This document shows positions 1 through 6,297 of a stretch of DNA of 18,877 nucleotides, piece by piece (the stretch's first letter is position 1; every line of letters starts with the position of its first letter). Made by a program: the position numbers and the translations under genes. The notes under the pieces are model-generated. The model was not told where the DNA came from. It saw nothing but the letters and a program-made list of their open reading frames with translations, and did no database searches. Source of the stretch: an uncultured Bacilli bacterium. GTDB taxonomy: Bacteria; Bacillota_I; Bacilli_A; RF39; UBA660. The DNA is taken from assembly GCA_947627835.1 (NCBI GenBank), contig CANQXM010000013.1, positions 1 to 18,877 of the forward strand. Reading direction: 5' to 3'.

Positions 1-1
1 A

Positions 2-1180
2 ACAGACCACCATATGCCTTTGCAAACCTTACCTGAAGCTTTTGCAATCATTAATCCTAAGCAAAAAGATTGCACCTTTCCCGATATTGAAATTTGCGGT
101 GCTCAAGTGGCTTGGTATTTAATAGCGGCTTTAAAAGAAGTTTGCAAACTTAAATATGATTTGTGTAAATTTATAGAACTTTTAGCCATAGCAATTATAG
201 CGGATATGATGGAACTTAGAGACATTAATCGTGTTTTGACAAAAAAGGGTATAGAATGCATTAATAAATCCAAAAGAGCCGCCTTTAAAGCAATGAAGCA
301 TTATTATCAAAAGGATCAATTCACTTTGGATAATATAAGTTTTCTCATTGCACCGCTGATTAATAGTGCTGGAAGAATGGACGATGCAAGTCTATCTTAT
401 CGTTTTTTGCACACGAAAAATTTTGACGAGGCTTTGAGTTATTTAGAGCAAATTGTGAATTTCAATGAAAGTCGTAAGGATGAAGAAAAACAGCTTTTTG
501 AAGAATCTTTAAATCAAGTCAGAGAAAGCGATTCTTGTGTGATTGCAAGTGGAGAAAATTGGCACGAGGGAGTGCTTGGCATCGTTGCAAGTCGCTTAGC
601 AAAACATTTTAATAAGCCCTCTTTCGTTTTTTCCTTAAATGGGACTAAACTTAAGGGCAGTGCAAGAAGCGTTGGCAGCATTGATATTTTAAATCTTATC
701 ACTCAAACTCAATCTTTATTGAATAATTATGGCGGACATAAAAGTGCGGCAGGACTTAGTTTAAATTTAGATAATTTTGAAGCATTTAAAACTCAAATGC
801 AAATGCAATGTTCGCAAATTCCTGCTACAAATTTTTTGGATACAGATGAAATTTTAGGAATTTTAGAGCCTAAAGATATTGATTTTGAAATGCTTGAACT
901 TTTAGAATATTTTGAACCTTTTGGTTATAAAAATCCGCGTCCTCTTTTTGTGATTAAGGATTTAAATGTTAAGAATAAAAAATTTTTAGATAAAAATTCA
1001 AAGCATTTAAAACTGATTTTAACTAAGGAAAATAAGGCTATTGAAGCTTTATTTTTTAATTTTGACAAAGAACCAAATTTAAATGAGAATATCACTTTGC
1101 TTGGAAGTGTATCTAAAAATAAATTTCGTGGGCTCATCACGCCTCAATTTATCATTAAAGATATTTATAAATCATATTAA
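2..1180 (+). CDS. recJ: Single-stranded-DNA exonuclease RecJ, C-terminal part (5' end outside window)
   Basis: RecJ is a 5'-3' single-strand DNA exonuclease of the DHH family that acts in recombination and mismatch repair. The reading frame is open from base 2, and its first codons are T-D-H-H-M, the DHH metal-binding motif, so the gene starts upstream and the ATG at 14 is internal. Next comes the stretch from LPEAFAIINP to VAWYL typical of RecJ. The DHHA1 domain follows, with WHEGVLGIVASRL, KGSARS and the GGHKSAAG signature (about bases 730-760). The C-terminal 110 residues (EPFGYKNPRPLF onward) match the RecJ OB-fold. About 390 residues are visible of what is usually 520 or more. The next gene, ansA, lies 121 bp downstream on the same strand, an order known from Campylobacter. 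Confidence 0.93.
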   Translation, partial: TDHHMPLQTLPEAFAIINPKQKDCTFPDIEICGAQVAWYLIAALKEVCKLKYDLCKFIELLAIAIIADMMELRDINRVLTKKGIECINKSKRAAFKAMKHYYQKDQFTLDNISFLIAPLINSAGRMDDASLSYRFLHTKNFDEALSYLEQIVNFNESRKDEEKQLFEESLNQVRESDSCVIASGENWHEGVLGIVASRLAKHFNKPSFVFSLNGTKLKGSARSVGSIDILNLITQTQSLLNNYGGHKSAAGLSLNLDNFEAFKTQMQMQCSQIPATNFLDTDEILGILEPKDIDFEMLELLEYFEPFGYKNPRPLFVIKDLNVKNKKFLDKNSKHLKLILTKENKAIEALFFNFDKEPNLNENITLLGSVSKNKFRGLITPQFIIKDIYKSY

Positions 1181-1189
1181 ATGAGACGC

Positions 1190-1203
1190 ATTTTTTAAAA
1201 AAT
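1190..1203. terminator. AT-only palindrome after recJ, weak terminator candidate
   Basis: Six T and six A in an uninterrupted palindrome begin 10 bases after the recJ stop. It has no GC pairs, so a strong intrinsic terminator is unlikely. It is the only dyad between recJ and ansA. Confidence 0.2.
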
Positions 1204-1250
1204 TTATCATTGTAAATGTATTTGTATAAAAATTTATATTTATAAAAATA

Positions 1251-1259
1251 TGATATAAA
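1251..1259 (+). promoter_or_regulatory. Extended -10 element, probable ansA promoter
   Basis: TGATATAAA fits the TGnTATAAT extended -10 box that dominates Campylobacter sigma-70 promoters, which lack a conserved -35. Transcription would begin near 1266, giving a leader of about 36 nt before the ansA start. The rest of the 1181-1301 gap is plain AT-rich sequence. Confidence 0.45.
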
Positions 1260-1301
1260 ACTTATATGAGGTATAAAAAGTTTTGTTTTTGAGGAAAAAT
1301 T

Positions 1302-2297
1302 ATGATAAAGTCTAAAGCAAAAATTGCGATTTTAGCCACAGGAGGGACTATTGCAGGAGTTGCTGGGAGTCAAATTTCTAGTGTGGGATATACAGCGGGA
1401 GTCGTTGGGGTTAAAGAACTTATCGAAGCCGTGCCAGAAATTGAAAATTTAGCACAAATTCAAACAAAGCAAGTTGCAAATATCGATAGCTCAAACATGA
1501 ATGATGAAATTTGGCTCAAACTTATACAAGAAATCAACAGCTGTTTTAAACAAGGCATTGATGGTGTCGTCATCACTCATGGAACGGATACTATGGAGGA
1601 AACGGCGTATTTTTTAAATTTAACGCTTAAACATCATAAACCTGTGGTTTTAGTCGGTGCGATGCGTCCCTCAAGTGCTAGGAGTGCTGATGGTCCTAAA
1701 AATCTTTACAATGCTATATCCTTAGCAACAGATAAAAACGCTCAAGGCAAAGGGGTGATGGTTGCGATGAATGATAAAATTTTAGGTGCAAGAGCAATTG
1801 TAAAAACGCATACTTTAAATGTGGATGCTTTTTCTTCGCTTAATTTTGGAGATTTGGGCTATATTGTCGATGGAAAATGTTTTTTTTATAATGAAATTTT
1901 AAAACTTCACACCAAACAAACGCCTTTTGATGGAGAAAAAATCAAAACCTTGCCAAAAGTGGATATACTTTATACTTATTCAAATGACGGAAGCGGAATC
2001 GCTGCTAAGGCTTTATTTGATAATGGTGCTCAAGGTTTGGTTATCGCAGGAAGCGGGGCCGGTAATATACACGAAAATCAAAAAAAAGTGCTTAAAGAAT
2101 TATTAAAACAAGGTCTTAAAATTGTGCTAAGCACACGAGTGGCACAAGGGCAGGTTATGCTAAGCGAGGAGGATATTAAATTAGGTTTTATCAGTGCTTT
2201 GGATTTAAATCCCCAAAAGGCTAGAATTCTCTTAATCTTAGCCCTAACTCAAACCAAAGACATACAGACAATCAGGGAATTTTTTCAAAAATATTAA
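1302..2297 (+). CDS. ansA: Type II-like L-asparaginase, cytoplasmic form
   Basis: This enzyme hydrolyses L-asparagine to aspartate and ammonia. In Campylobacter the product feeds the aspartase/fumarate route. Both active-site signatures are present: ATGGTIAG at residues 11-18 with its catalytic threonine, and HGTDTMEET near residue 95. The RPSSARSADGPKNLYNA block and the C-terminal PQKARILLILALTQTKD block of the family are also there, and the 331-aa length is normal. The start follows GAGG at 1291-1294, and an in-frame stop at 1290 excludes an earlier start. The N-terminus begins directly with the catalytic domain and has no signal peptide, so the protein should stay in the cytoplasm; some C. 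jejuni strains have a signal peptide here. The gene is complete, and only six bases separate its stop from the plasmid junction. Confidence 0.95.
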   Translation: MIKSKAKIAILATGGTIAGVAGSQISSVGYTAGVVGVKELIEAVPEIENLAQIQTKQVANIDSSNMNDEIWLKLIQEINSCFKQGIDGVVITHGTDTMEETAYFLNLTLKHHKPVVLVGAMRPSSARSADGPKNLYNAISLATDKNAQGKGVMVAMNDKILGARAIVKTHTLNVDAFSSLNFGDLGYIVDGKCFFYNEILKLHTKQTPFDGEKIKTLPKVDILYTYSNDGSGIAAKALFDNGAQGLVIAGSGAGNIHENQKKVLKELLKQGLKIVLSTRVAQGQVMLSEEDIKLGFISALDLNPQKARILLILALTQTKDIQTIREFFQKY

Positions 2298-2309
2298 TTA
2301 TACTGACCT
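2298..2309. other. Junction between chromosome and plasmid sequence
   Basis: Identity with the two later copies of the 7,783-bp unit begins at 2304. The six bases 2298-2303 (TTATAC) belong to neither ansA nor the plasmid. The plasmid side begins inside codon 142 of rep. No target-site duplication, terminal inverted repeat, tRNA gene or recombinase gene can be seen. Either illegitimate recombination or a chimeric join during library preparation or assembly fits. Confidence 0.85.
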
Positions 2310-2982
2310 AAAAAAAGACTTTACCCAGCTTAAATTCGATGATATTCAAAGAATGAAATCCGCATACAGCATAAGAATTTATAATATGCTTGTATGTGAG
2401 CTTAAACAAAACAGACAAAGTCTAAGAATCAATCTTTCAGTCTTACAAAATATACTAGAAGTGCCAAGAACCTTACAGGAATATAAGCATTTTAATCAAA
2501 AGGTTTTAAAACAAACCGCAAAAGATATTAATGGCAAATCTAATATCATCTTACTTGAAATTAAAACCCATAAGACAGGCAGAAAGGTTACAGAATTAGA
2601 ATTCATCTTTGATTATAAAAATAATGACAAACGCATAACAAGAGAAAAAGAAAAAGAACTAAGATATTATAATCAATTAATAAAAATCATCAGTTCTCAC
2701 TATGTGGGCAAATCAATCTACCATGAAACTTTCGGTGAGGCTATAGTCAGTCATTATTATTTTGATGAGAATGAGGAAAAAAACAAACTATCCATTCTAG
2801 CAAAACTTAGAAATAATGAGGATAGATTTGTAAGAGTTATTGTTAGAAATTTTAAAGATATTAACACCTTAGAAAAACTTAGAGATAAAGCAGAGGAACT
2901 CTTTTATTTGAATAAAGCCAGAGTGATGAATTCAAGAGAAGCAAGAAAATTTGCAAATTTATTCAGTAATCCTCCTATTTAA
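2305..2982 (+). pseudogene. rep: Rep_3-type replication initiator, 5'-truncated by the junction
   Basis: These bases encode residues 143-367 of the 367-aa Rep found complete at 9662-10765, identical where they overlap. The N-terminal winged-helix domain (WH1, dimerisation) is gone and the C-terminal one (WH2, with YSIRIYNML and FNQKVLKQTAKDINGKSNI) remains. The break lies close to the boundary between the domains. The first in-frame ATG is at 2353 with only a weak AAAGA before it. No promoter of its own is visible, but read-through from ansA could transcribe it. It is not expected to start replication. Confidence 0.85.
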
Positions 2983-3015
2983 TATAATTTTCATATCTTG
3001 CTCTAAAAGTATATT

Positions 3016-3099
3016 CTAAGGTTTTACTATTTTAGCAAGCAAAATAACACCAAGAGCAAAGGCTATAATTCCAAACATAGCAACAAAAGCACCTATCAT
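3016..3099 (-). CDS. 27-aa single-pass membrane microprotein
   Basis: This short frame encodes 27 residues, beginning MIGAFVAMFG and ending AKIVKP, almost all of them one hydrophobic helix with a positively charged tail. Its ATG overlaps the TGA of the 76-aa gene upstream (ATGA, 3096-3099). A GGAG lies inside the end of that gene at a suitable distance, so translation is probably coupled. I do not recognise the family. It could be a subunit partner of the 76-aa membrane protein. The evidence is the overlap, the ribosome site and the unbroken hydrophobic composition; the frame is short enough that chance cannot be excluded. Confidence 0.5.
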   Translation of the reverse strand: MIGAFVAMFGIIAFALGVILLAKIVKP

Positions 3100-3326
3100 T
3101 TTTCTTTCTCCAATTCGTTAAGTTTTTTATTGAAATCTATACCAAGATAAACTAATGCTAACAATAACACAATAATCCCTAAAGAAACCATAAGCGATAA
3201 AACAAAATCTAAAGTTTTATAGTGTGTTACTGCGAAACCAACAACACCAAATAAAGCAGTCAATAGAACAATAATCAACAATTTTAACAAATCTAATTTA
3301 GCTTTTATCCTATCAGCTCTACTCAT
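3096..3326 (-). CDS. Small two-helix inner-membrane protein, function unknown
   Basis: The 76-aa product has a basic N-terminus (SRADRIKAK), two hydrophobic helices at about residues 13-34 and 41-63, and a charged C-terminal tail (NKKLNELEKEK). This suggests a hairpin in the inner membrane with both ends in the cytoplasm. It lies 63 bp downstream of the 430-aa secreted-protein gene on the same strand and may be cotranscribed with it. No Shine-Dalgarno sequence precedes the ATG. A -10-like TATTAAAAT lies only a few bases upstream, so a leaderless transcript is possible. Small proteins of this shape include holin-like, bacteriocin-immunity and toxin proteins, but nothing in the sequence decides between these. 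Confidence 0.7.
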   Translation of the reverse strand: MSRADRIKAKLDLLKLLIIVLLTALFGVVGFAVTHYKTLDFVLSLMVSLGIIVLLLALVYLGIDFNKKLNELEKEK

Positions 3327-3389
3327 ATAAATATTTTAATATTTTTTTACTGATTTTTATATAAAATTCAAAGATAAAGATTAAAACAT

Positions 3390-4682
3390 TTAAGCCCTAG
3401 TTTGATTGATAAGATTATTAAGTCTATCCATGACAGAAGTTACATAAGAATTAATGCTTTCACTACTTGCTTTCCAACCATTAGCCTTTGCTTGATTAAA
3501 TTGTCTGTCAAACCAAGCACCACCATAGCCTATACTAGAATCTTGCCATTTAACCCCATTTTCATAAGCATAGATATCACCATCTAACCAACCTCCCAAA
3601 GCATCCGCTTTTAATAAACTTGTAAAATCAACCTTACCTGTCATAATATCATCGATATCAATATGAAAACCATTAAAACTTTCTTTAGCCATAGCTGTAT
3701 TATAAGCCTCTACTCTTGGATTTAGTGTAGTCTTTGAACTTTCAACAGGTTGTCCCCCATTTGCTCTTAAAAAACTCATAAACAAAGCTTCTTTAGGATA
3801 TTCCCCTTTTTCATTCTTTGAATATACAGACATATCAGGGTTAAACTCCCAATCATTACCACCATTAGTATAAGTTTCTTTTAAATCTTGTAAAGATAAA
3901 CCAAAATTATTTCCTTCTATGCCACTTATAGAAAGTCCAGATTGTATATACAGACTTGAAGCTTCTTTCATTTGTTCAGAAGTTCTATAAATATTTGCAA
4001 CAGAAGCCTCAGATAAATCTTTTAGATGAGTAATATTCATTCTATTATTTGGGTCATTAAAATCTATTGTTTTAATCCCACTCACACTATAGCCCTTAGG
4101 TAAGCTTTCCAAATCCGCTTCACTAAAACTTGTTTTATTACTAGGAAAACTTTTATCTAAGGCATTAGAAAAAAGATTGTAATATTGTTTTATAGTGTCT
4201 GCCATATCTATATTAGTGTAGTATTTATCTACTCCTAGATATTCTTTGATACCTGAAGTAATAGCAGAATTTTCTGCAGCCCTCTCTATCTCCTCTAAAG
4301 TTGATTTATGTATCTTAAAATCCTCTGGCAATCCTGCCGCTTTATTAAAATCACTTGTCATATAACCTTGACTATCCACTCCATAACCATAAGCCATAGA
4401 AACAGCTTGATTTGTTTCACTTTGTTTATTGATTTCACCTTGTTTATATTTTAAAGCATAAATAGAATTTTGTAAAGGATTATCTAAAGGATTTGAATTG
4501 AGTATTTCATTCTTTGCTAGAGTGAAAGTATTTTGAGTTTGAATTCCACTTAATTTTGTAACATTATCTTTTATCATAGCATGAACAAATTTAACTTGAT
4601 TATTCTCTTTATTTTCTTTACTCTTAGAAAGTATAGAACTATAAGCGGATGATGAACTATCATTGATACCGAAAATACTCAT
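3390..4682 (-). CDS. Putative flagellar-dependent secreted protein (Cj0814-like)
   Basis: The 430-aa product has no Sec signal peptide or membrane helix. Its N-terminus is Ser- and Asn-rich and probably disordered (INDSSSSAYSSILSKSKENK), as in substrates exported through the flagellar type III apparatus. The block GYGVDSQGYMTSDFNKAAGL (residues about 98-117) and the LPEDFKIHK that follows recall the Campylobacter family annotated as Cj0814 flagellar-dependent secreted proteins; I make that match from memory and hold it moderately. The middle and C-terminal parts (GGQPVESSKTTLNPRVEAYN, GGAWFDRQFNQAKANGW) suggest a folded extracellular domain with no catalytic motif I can name. The start follows AAGGAG with good spacing. 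A sigma-54 type promoter lies 42-58 bp upstream, which fits a flagellar-regulon gene. A secreted effector on a mobilisable plasmid is unusual. Confidence 0.65.
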   Translation of the reverse strand: MSIFGINDSSSSAYSSILSKSKENKENNQVKFVHAMIKDNVTKLSGIQTQNTFTLAKNEILNSNPLDNPLQNSIYALKYKQGEINKQSETNQAVSMAYGYGVDSQGYMTSDFNKAAGLPEDFKIHKSTLEEIERAAENSAITSGIKEYLGVDKYYTNIDMADTIKQYYNLFSNALDKSFPSNKTSFSEADLESLPKGYSVSGIKTIDFNDPNNRMNITHLKDLSEASVANIYRTSEQMKEASSLYIQSGLSISGIEGNNFGLSLQDLKETYTNGGNDWEFNPDMSVYSKNEKGEYPKEALFMSFLRANGGQPVESSKTTLNPRVEAYNTAMAKESFNGFHIDIDDIMTGKVDFTSLLKADALGGWLDGDIYAYENGVKWQDSSIGYGGAWFDRQFNQAKANGWKASSESINSYVTSVMDRLNNLINQTRA

Positions 4683-4695
4683 ATTTGTCTCCTTA

Positions 4696-4722
4696 TTTTA
4701 GATTATTGCCTTCAATCTAAAA
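4696..4722 (-). promoter_or_regulatory. Inverted repeat at the 5' end of the 430-aa gene's transcript
   Basis: Perfect 9-bp arms (TTTTAGATT and AATCTAAAA) flank a 9-base loop. The predicted sigma-54 start site (about 4714) falls at the edge of the dyad, so it is more likely a protein-binding site than an RNA hairpin. No T-run follows. Confidence 0.35.
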
Positions 4723-4723
4723 C

Positions 4724-4740
4724 AAGCAAATTTTATTCCA
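4724..4740 (-). promoter_or_regulatory. Sigma-54 (RpoN) type promoter for the 430-aa secreted protein
   Basis: Read on the minus strand the bases are TGGAATAAAATTTGCTT, with GG and GC twelve bases apart. This is the obligatory -24/-12 spacing of sigma-54, and the TTGCTT end is typical of Campylobacter flagellar promoters. Transcription would start about 12 bases after the GC. No enhancer site for FlgR can be identified. Confidence 0.65.
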
Positions 4741-4809
4741 TATTTGGATAAAATTAGGTTTATTTTTTATATTTATATGATTTTATATTGAATAAGCTTA
4801 ATGTATAGG

Positions 4810-4837
4810 GCTTATTTTAGAATTTTCTAAAATAAGC
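4810..4837 (-). terminator. Intrinsic-terminator-like hairpin after the double-glycine protein gene
   Basis: Perfect 13-bp arms (GCTTATTTTAGAA and its complement) are separated by two bases, 15 bases past the stop of the 147-aa gene. The stem is AT-rich and no clean T-run follows, so termination may be partial. It would insulate the downstream sigma-54 promoter. Confidence 0.5.
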
Positions 4838-4851
4838 GAGGTTTTAAAGGC

Positions 4852-5295
4852 TTAATATCTTCTTTGAAATTCGTTTAAAACATCTAAAGCATATGAGCCA
4901 TTCCAAGCCCAAATATCATTTAATCTGCCTGAACTTTTATCGTAGCTTTGCAAATAATATTCTTTTTGATTATTCACATAGCGGTATTTAGCAAGGATTA
5001 CCTTATTTCCGCTTATATTCATAGCTTGTAAAAATTGTTCTGGAAGTTTATCAGTATCTCCAACTATATAAGCATAGCTTCTAAGCATACCAAAGCCACC
5101 ATCATATCCACTAGCTCTAGTAAATGTAATATACCCACCCTTAACCTCTTTTTGCTCATCAAGGCTAAGAACTTTAACGCCTTTGCTATTATCACTGATT
5201 GCACCATTGCTAATTTTAGCTAATAAATCATCAGCTAAAGCAGAGCTTATAAACAAAGAACTTAAAACAGCAAGAGTAAAGAATTTCTTTAACAT
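4852..5295 (-). CDS. Sec-exported protein with internal double-glycine leader motif, proposed C39 substrate
   Basis: The 147-aa product begins with a classic signal peptide (MLKKFFTLAVLSSLFISSALA, in two pieces: basic MLKK and a hydrophobic core) with cleavage expected after Ala-Leu-Ala at residue 21. In the mature part, residues 43-54 read LSLDEQKEVKGG. This matches the double-glycine leader of bacteriocins: L at -12, S at -11, E at -8, V at -4, and GG at -2/-1. Cutting there would free a 93-residue product rich in Tyr, Gly and Asn, with no cysteine. The gene faces away from an outer-membrane barrel and a secreted C39 peptidase gene, which makes it their likely substrate. It follows GAGGAC and a strong sigma-70 type promoter. 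The role of the released product is unknown: antibacterial, adhesive, fibre-forming and signalling functions are all possible. Confidence 0.7.
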   Translation of the reverse strand: MLKKFFTLAVLSSLFISSALADDLLAKISNGAISDNSKGVKVLSLDEQKEVKGGYITFTRASGYDGGFGMLRSYAYIVGDTDKLPEQFLQAMNISGNKVILAKYRYVNNQKEYYLQSYDKSSGRLNDIWAWNGSYALDVLNEFQRRY

Positions 5296-5325
5296 TTTTG
5301 TCCTCTTTATTTTTTGTTTGATTTT

Positions 5326-5355
5326 ATTTTAGCACAATTTTTGTCTTAAAGTCAA
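5326..5355 (-). promoter_or_regulatory. Sigma-70 type promoter of the double-glycine protein gene
   Basis: On the minus strand TTGACT (5350-5355) and TAAAAT (5326-5331) are 18 bases apart, and the -10 is extended by TGC. This is near consensus and unusually complete for a Campylobacter promoter. It has no sigma-54 signature, unlike the divergent operon. Confidence 0.6.
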
Positions 5356-5389
5356 ATTTTTATCTAAAATTTTTAAATATTTATAAATT

Positions 5390-5406
5390 TGGAATATTGA
5401 TTGCTT
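5390..5406 (+). promoter_or_regulatory. Sigma-54 (RpoN) type promoter of the barrel-peptidase operon
   Basis: TGGAATATTGATTGCTT has GG at 5391-5392 and GC at 5403-5404, the strict 12-base -24/-12 spacing. It shares TGGAAT at its start and TTGCTT at its end with the promoter at 4724-4740. The start site would be near 5415, about 28 bases before the ATG of the barrel gene. Confidence 0.65.
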
Positions 5407-5422
5407 GAAAAAATCAAGCAAT
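5400..5422 (+). promoter_or_regulatory. Inverted repeat overlapping the -12 box and start site
   Basis: The 9-bp arms ATTGCTTGA and TCAAGCAAT flank five A residues, and the dyad is followed by ATTTTT. The left arm contains the -12 element of the sigma-54 promoter. It looks like a terminator hairpin, but a transcript from that promoter would not include the left arm. A repressor site is therefore as likely, or an attenuator for transcription arriving from further upstream. Confidence 0.35.
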
Positions 5423-5442
5423 ATTTTTGAAAGGATACTGGA

Positions 5443-6297
5443 ATGAAAAAGATTTTTCTTATTCTAACAATTTTAGCAACTTGCCTTTTTTCAAGTGATG
5501 AGTTAAGCATTGACTCACTCTTTAAAAAACAAATAGGTTTAAGAAGTATTACGAATTTATCCTTGCTTAGCACAGGCAATGCAAATTCGTATTATATTTA
5601 TCCAAATGTAATGGTAAATGGAGACTTAAATGTGTGGAATGATACTAAACAGGTATTTCTCACTCAAACTTTTATCTATACCCTAACTCCTAAGTTTGAT
5701 ATACTTGTTTCAGGTGGTGGAAGCTACGCAAGACAAGAATATAATAATATATTTACAGGAGCTTATACAAACAAGAATACTTTGAATTTTGATAGCTTAT
5801 GGTTAGGTTTTATTTATACAGCAGACAGCATAGCGGATTTTGTGCCACAAATCACTTTTCAAACAGCCTTAGTTCAAAGGGAAAAGTCTATAATGCAAAC
5901 CAAGAATTTTTATTTTAAATCCCAGAGCATACAAGCAAGTTTAAGAGGATACAGCGACCCTGTAGTCTATAGCATTTATACAGGATTTGGCTATAATGCA
6001 GAAAGAAAATTTAATATTGCTAGAATTCAATATGGACACAGCATTTATTTTGGTGGAGATTTATCCATTATTTTAAGTCCTAAAATCACTTTAGACTTAG
6101 GAGGAGAACAACGCTTTCAAACCGAAAGAAAGATTAATGGCATAAAAGATTCAGAACTACGTTCTATCCCAACTATCAGTCTGGGCTCAACCTATAGCAT
6201 TAATGCCGATACAGCTCTTTCTGTCAATGCTAATATAGGCGGAAGTTCAGCTGCACCCGATGCAATCTTTGGTTTAACTCTATGGAAAAAATTCTAA
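5443..6297 (+). CDS. Outer-membrane beta-barrel protein, proposed exporter of the double-glycine cassette
   Basis: The 284-aa product has a signal peptide (MKKIFLILTILATCLFSS, cut near residue 18). After it comes alternating polar and apolar sequence rich in Tyr, Ser, Gly and Asn, typical of amphipathic strands. Examples are FDSLWLGFIYTADS, FDILVSGGGSYARQEY and ISLGSTYSINADTALSVNANI. The last residue is Phe (LTLWKKF), the C-terminal signal recognised by the Bam machinery. The gene begins after AAAGGA and overlaps the C39 peptidase gene by 16 bp, so the two are translated together. I cannot assign a named family with certainty. Its size, and its pairing with a periplasmic C39 peptidase and a GG-motif substrate, parallel FapF of the functional-amyloid exporter. 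That role is an inference from context. Confidence 0.7.
   Translation: MKKIFLILTILATCLFSSDELSIDSLFKKQIGLRSITNLSLLSTGNANSYYIYPNVMVNGDLNVWNDTKQVFLTQTFIYTLTPKFDILVSGGGSYARQEYNNIFTGAYTNKNTLNFDSLWLGFIYTADSIADFVPQITFQTALVQREKSIMQTKNFYFKSQSIQASLRGYSDPVVYSIYTGFGYNAERKFNIARIQYGHSIYFGGDLSIILSPKITLDLGGEQRFQTERKINGIKDSELRSIPTISLGSTYSINADTALSVNANIGGSSAAPDAIFGLTLWKKF

Noticed and set aside
514..702. Minus-strand frames inside recJ (514-702, 925-1140)
   Set aside because: They lie wholly opposite well-supported recJ coding sequence, have no ribosome site, and show no recognisable domain.
14..1180. ATG at 14 as the start of recJ
   Set aside because: The frame is open upstream to the window edge and the codons just before it encode the essential DHH motif, so this methionine is internal.
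2280..2330. Site-specific integration (att site, IS or integrative element end) at the junction
   Set aside because: There is no direct or inverted repeat, tRNA gene, integrase or transposase. The break lies inside rep and differs from the oriT region where a relaxase would act.
2353..2982. A separate 209-aa gene
   Set aside because: It is identical to the C-terminal part of the intact Rep and begins at an internal methionine. It is a remnant created by the junction.
3096..3326. Type I toxin-antitoxin system formed by the small membrane proteins
   Set aside because: No antisense RNA promoter or complementary transcript is visible, and hydrophobic small proteins alone do not support the call.
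3402..3587. Plus-strand frames opposite the secreted-protein and GG-protein genes (3402-3587, 5035-5223), and a minus-strand frame at 5373-5579
   Set aside because: All are antisense shadows with low-complexity composition and no start signals. The first two overlap clear coding sequence, and the third overlaps the barrel gene and its promoter.
5443..5490. Lipoprotein signal on the barrel protein (LATC at residues 11-14)
   Set aside because: Threonine before the cysteine does not fit a lipobox, and a normal signal-peptidase I site follows a few residues later.
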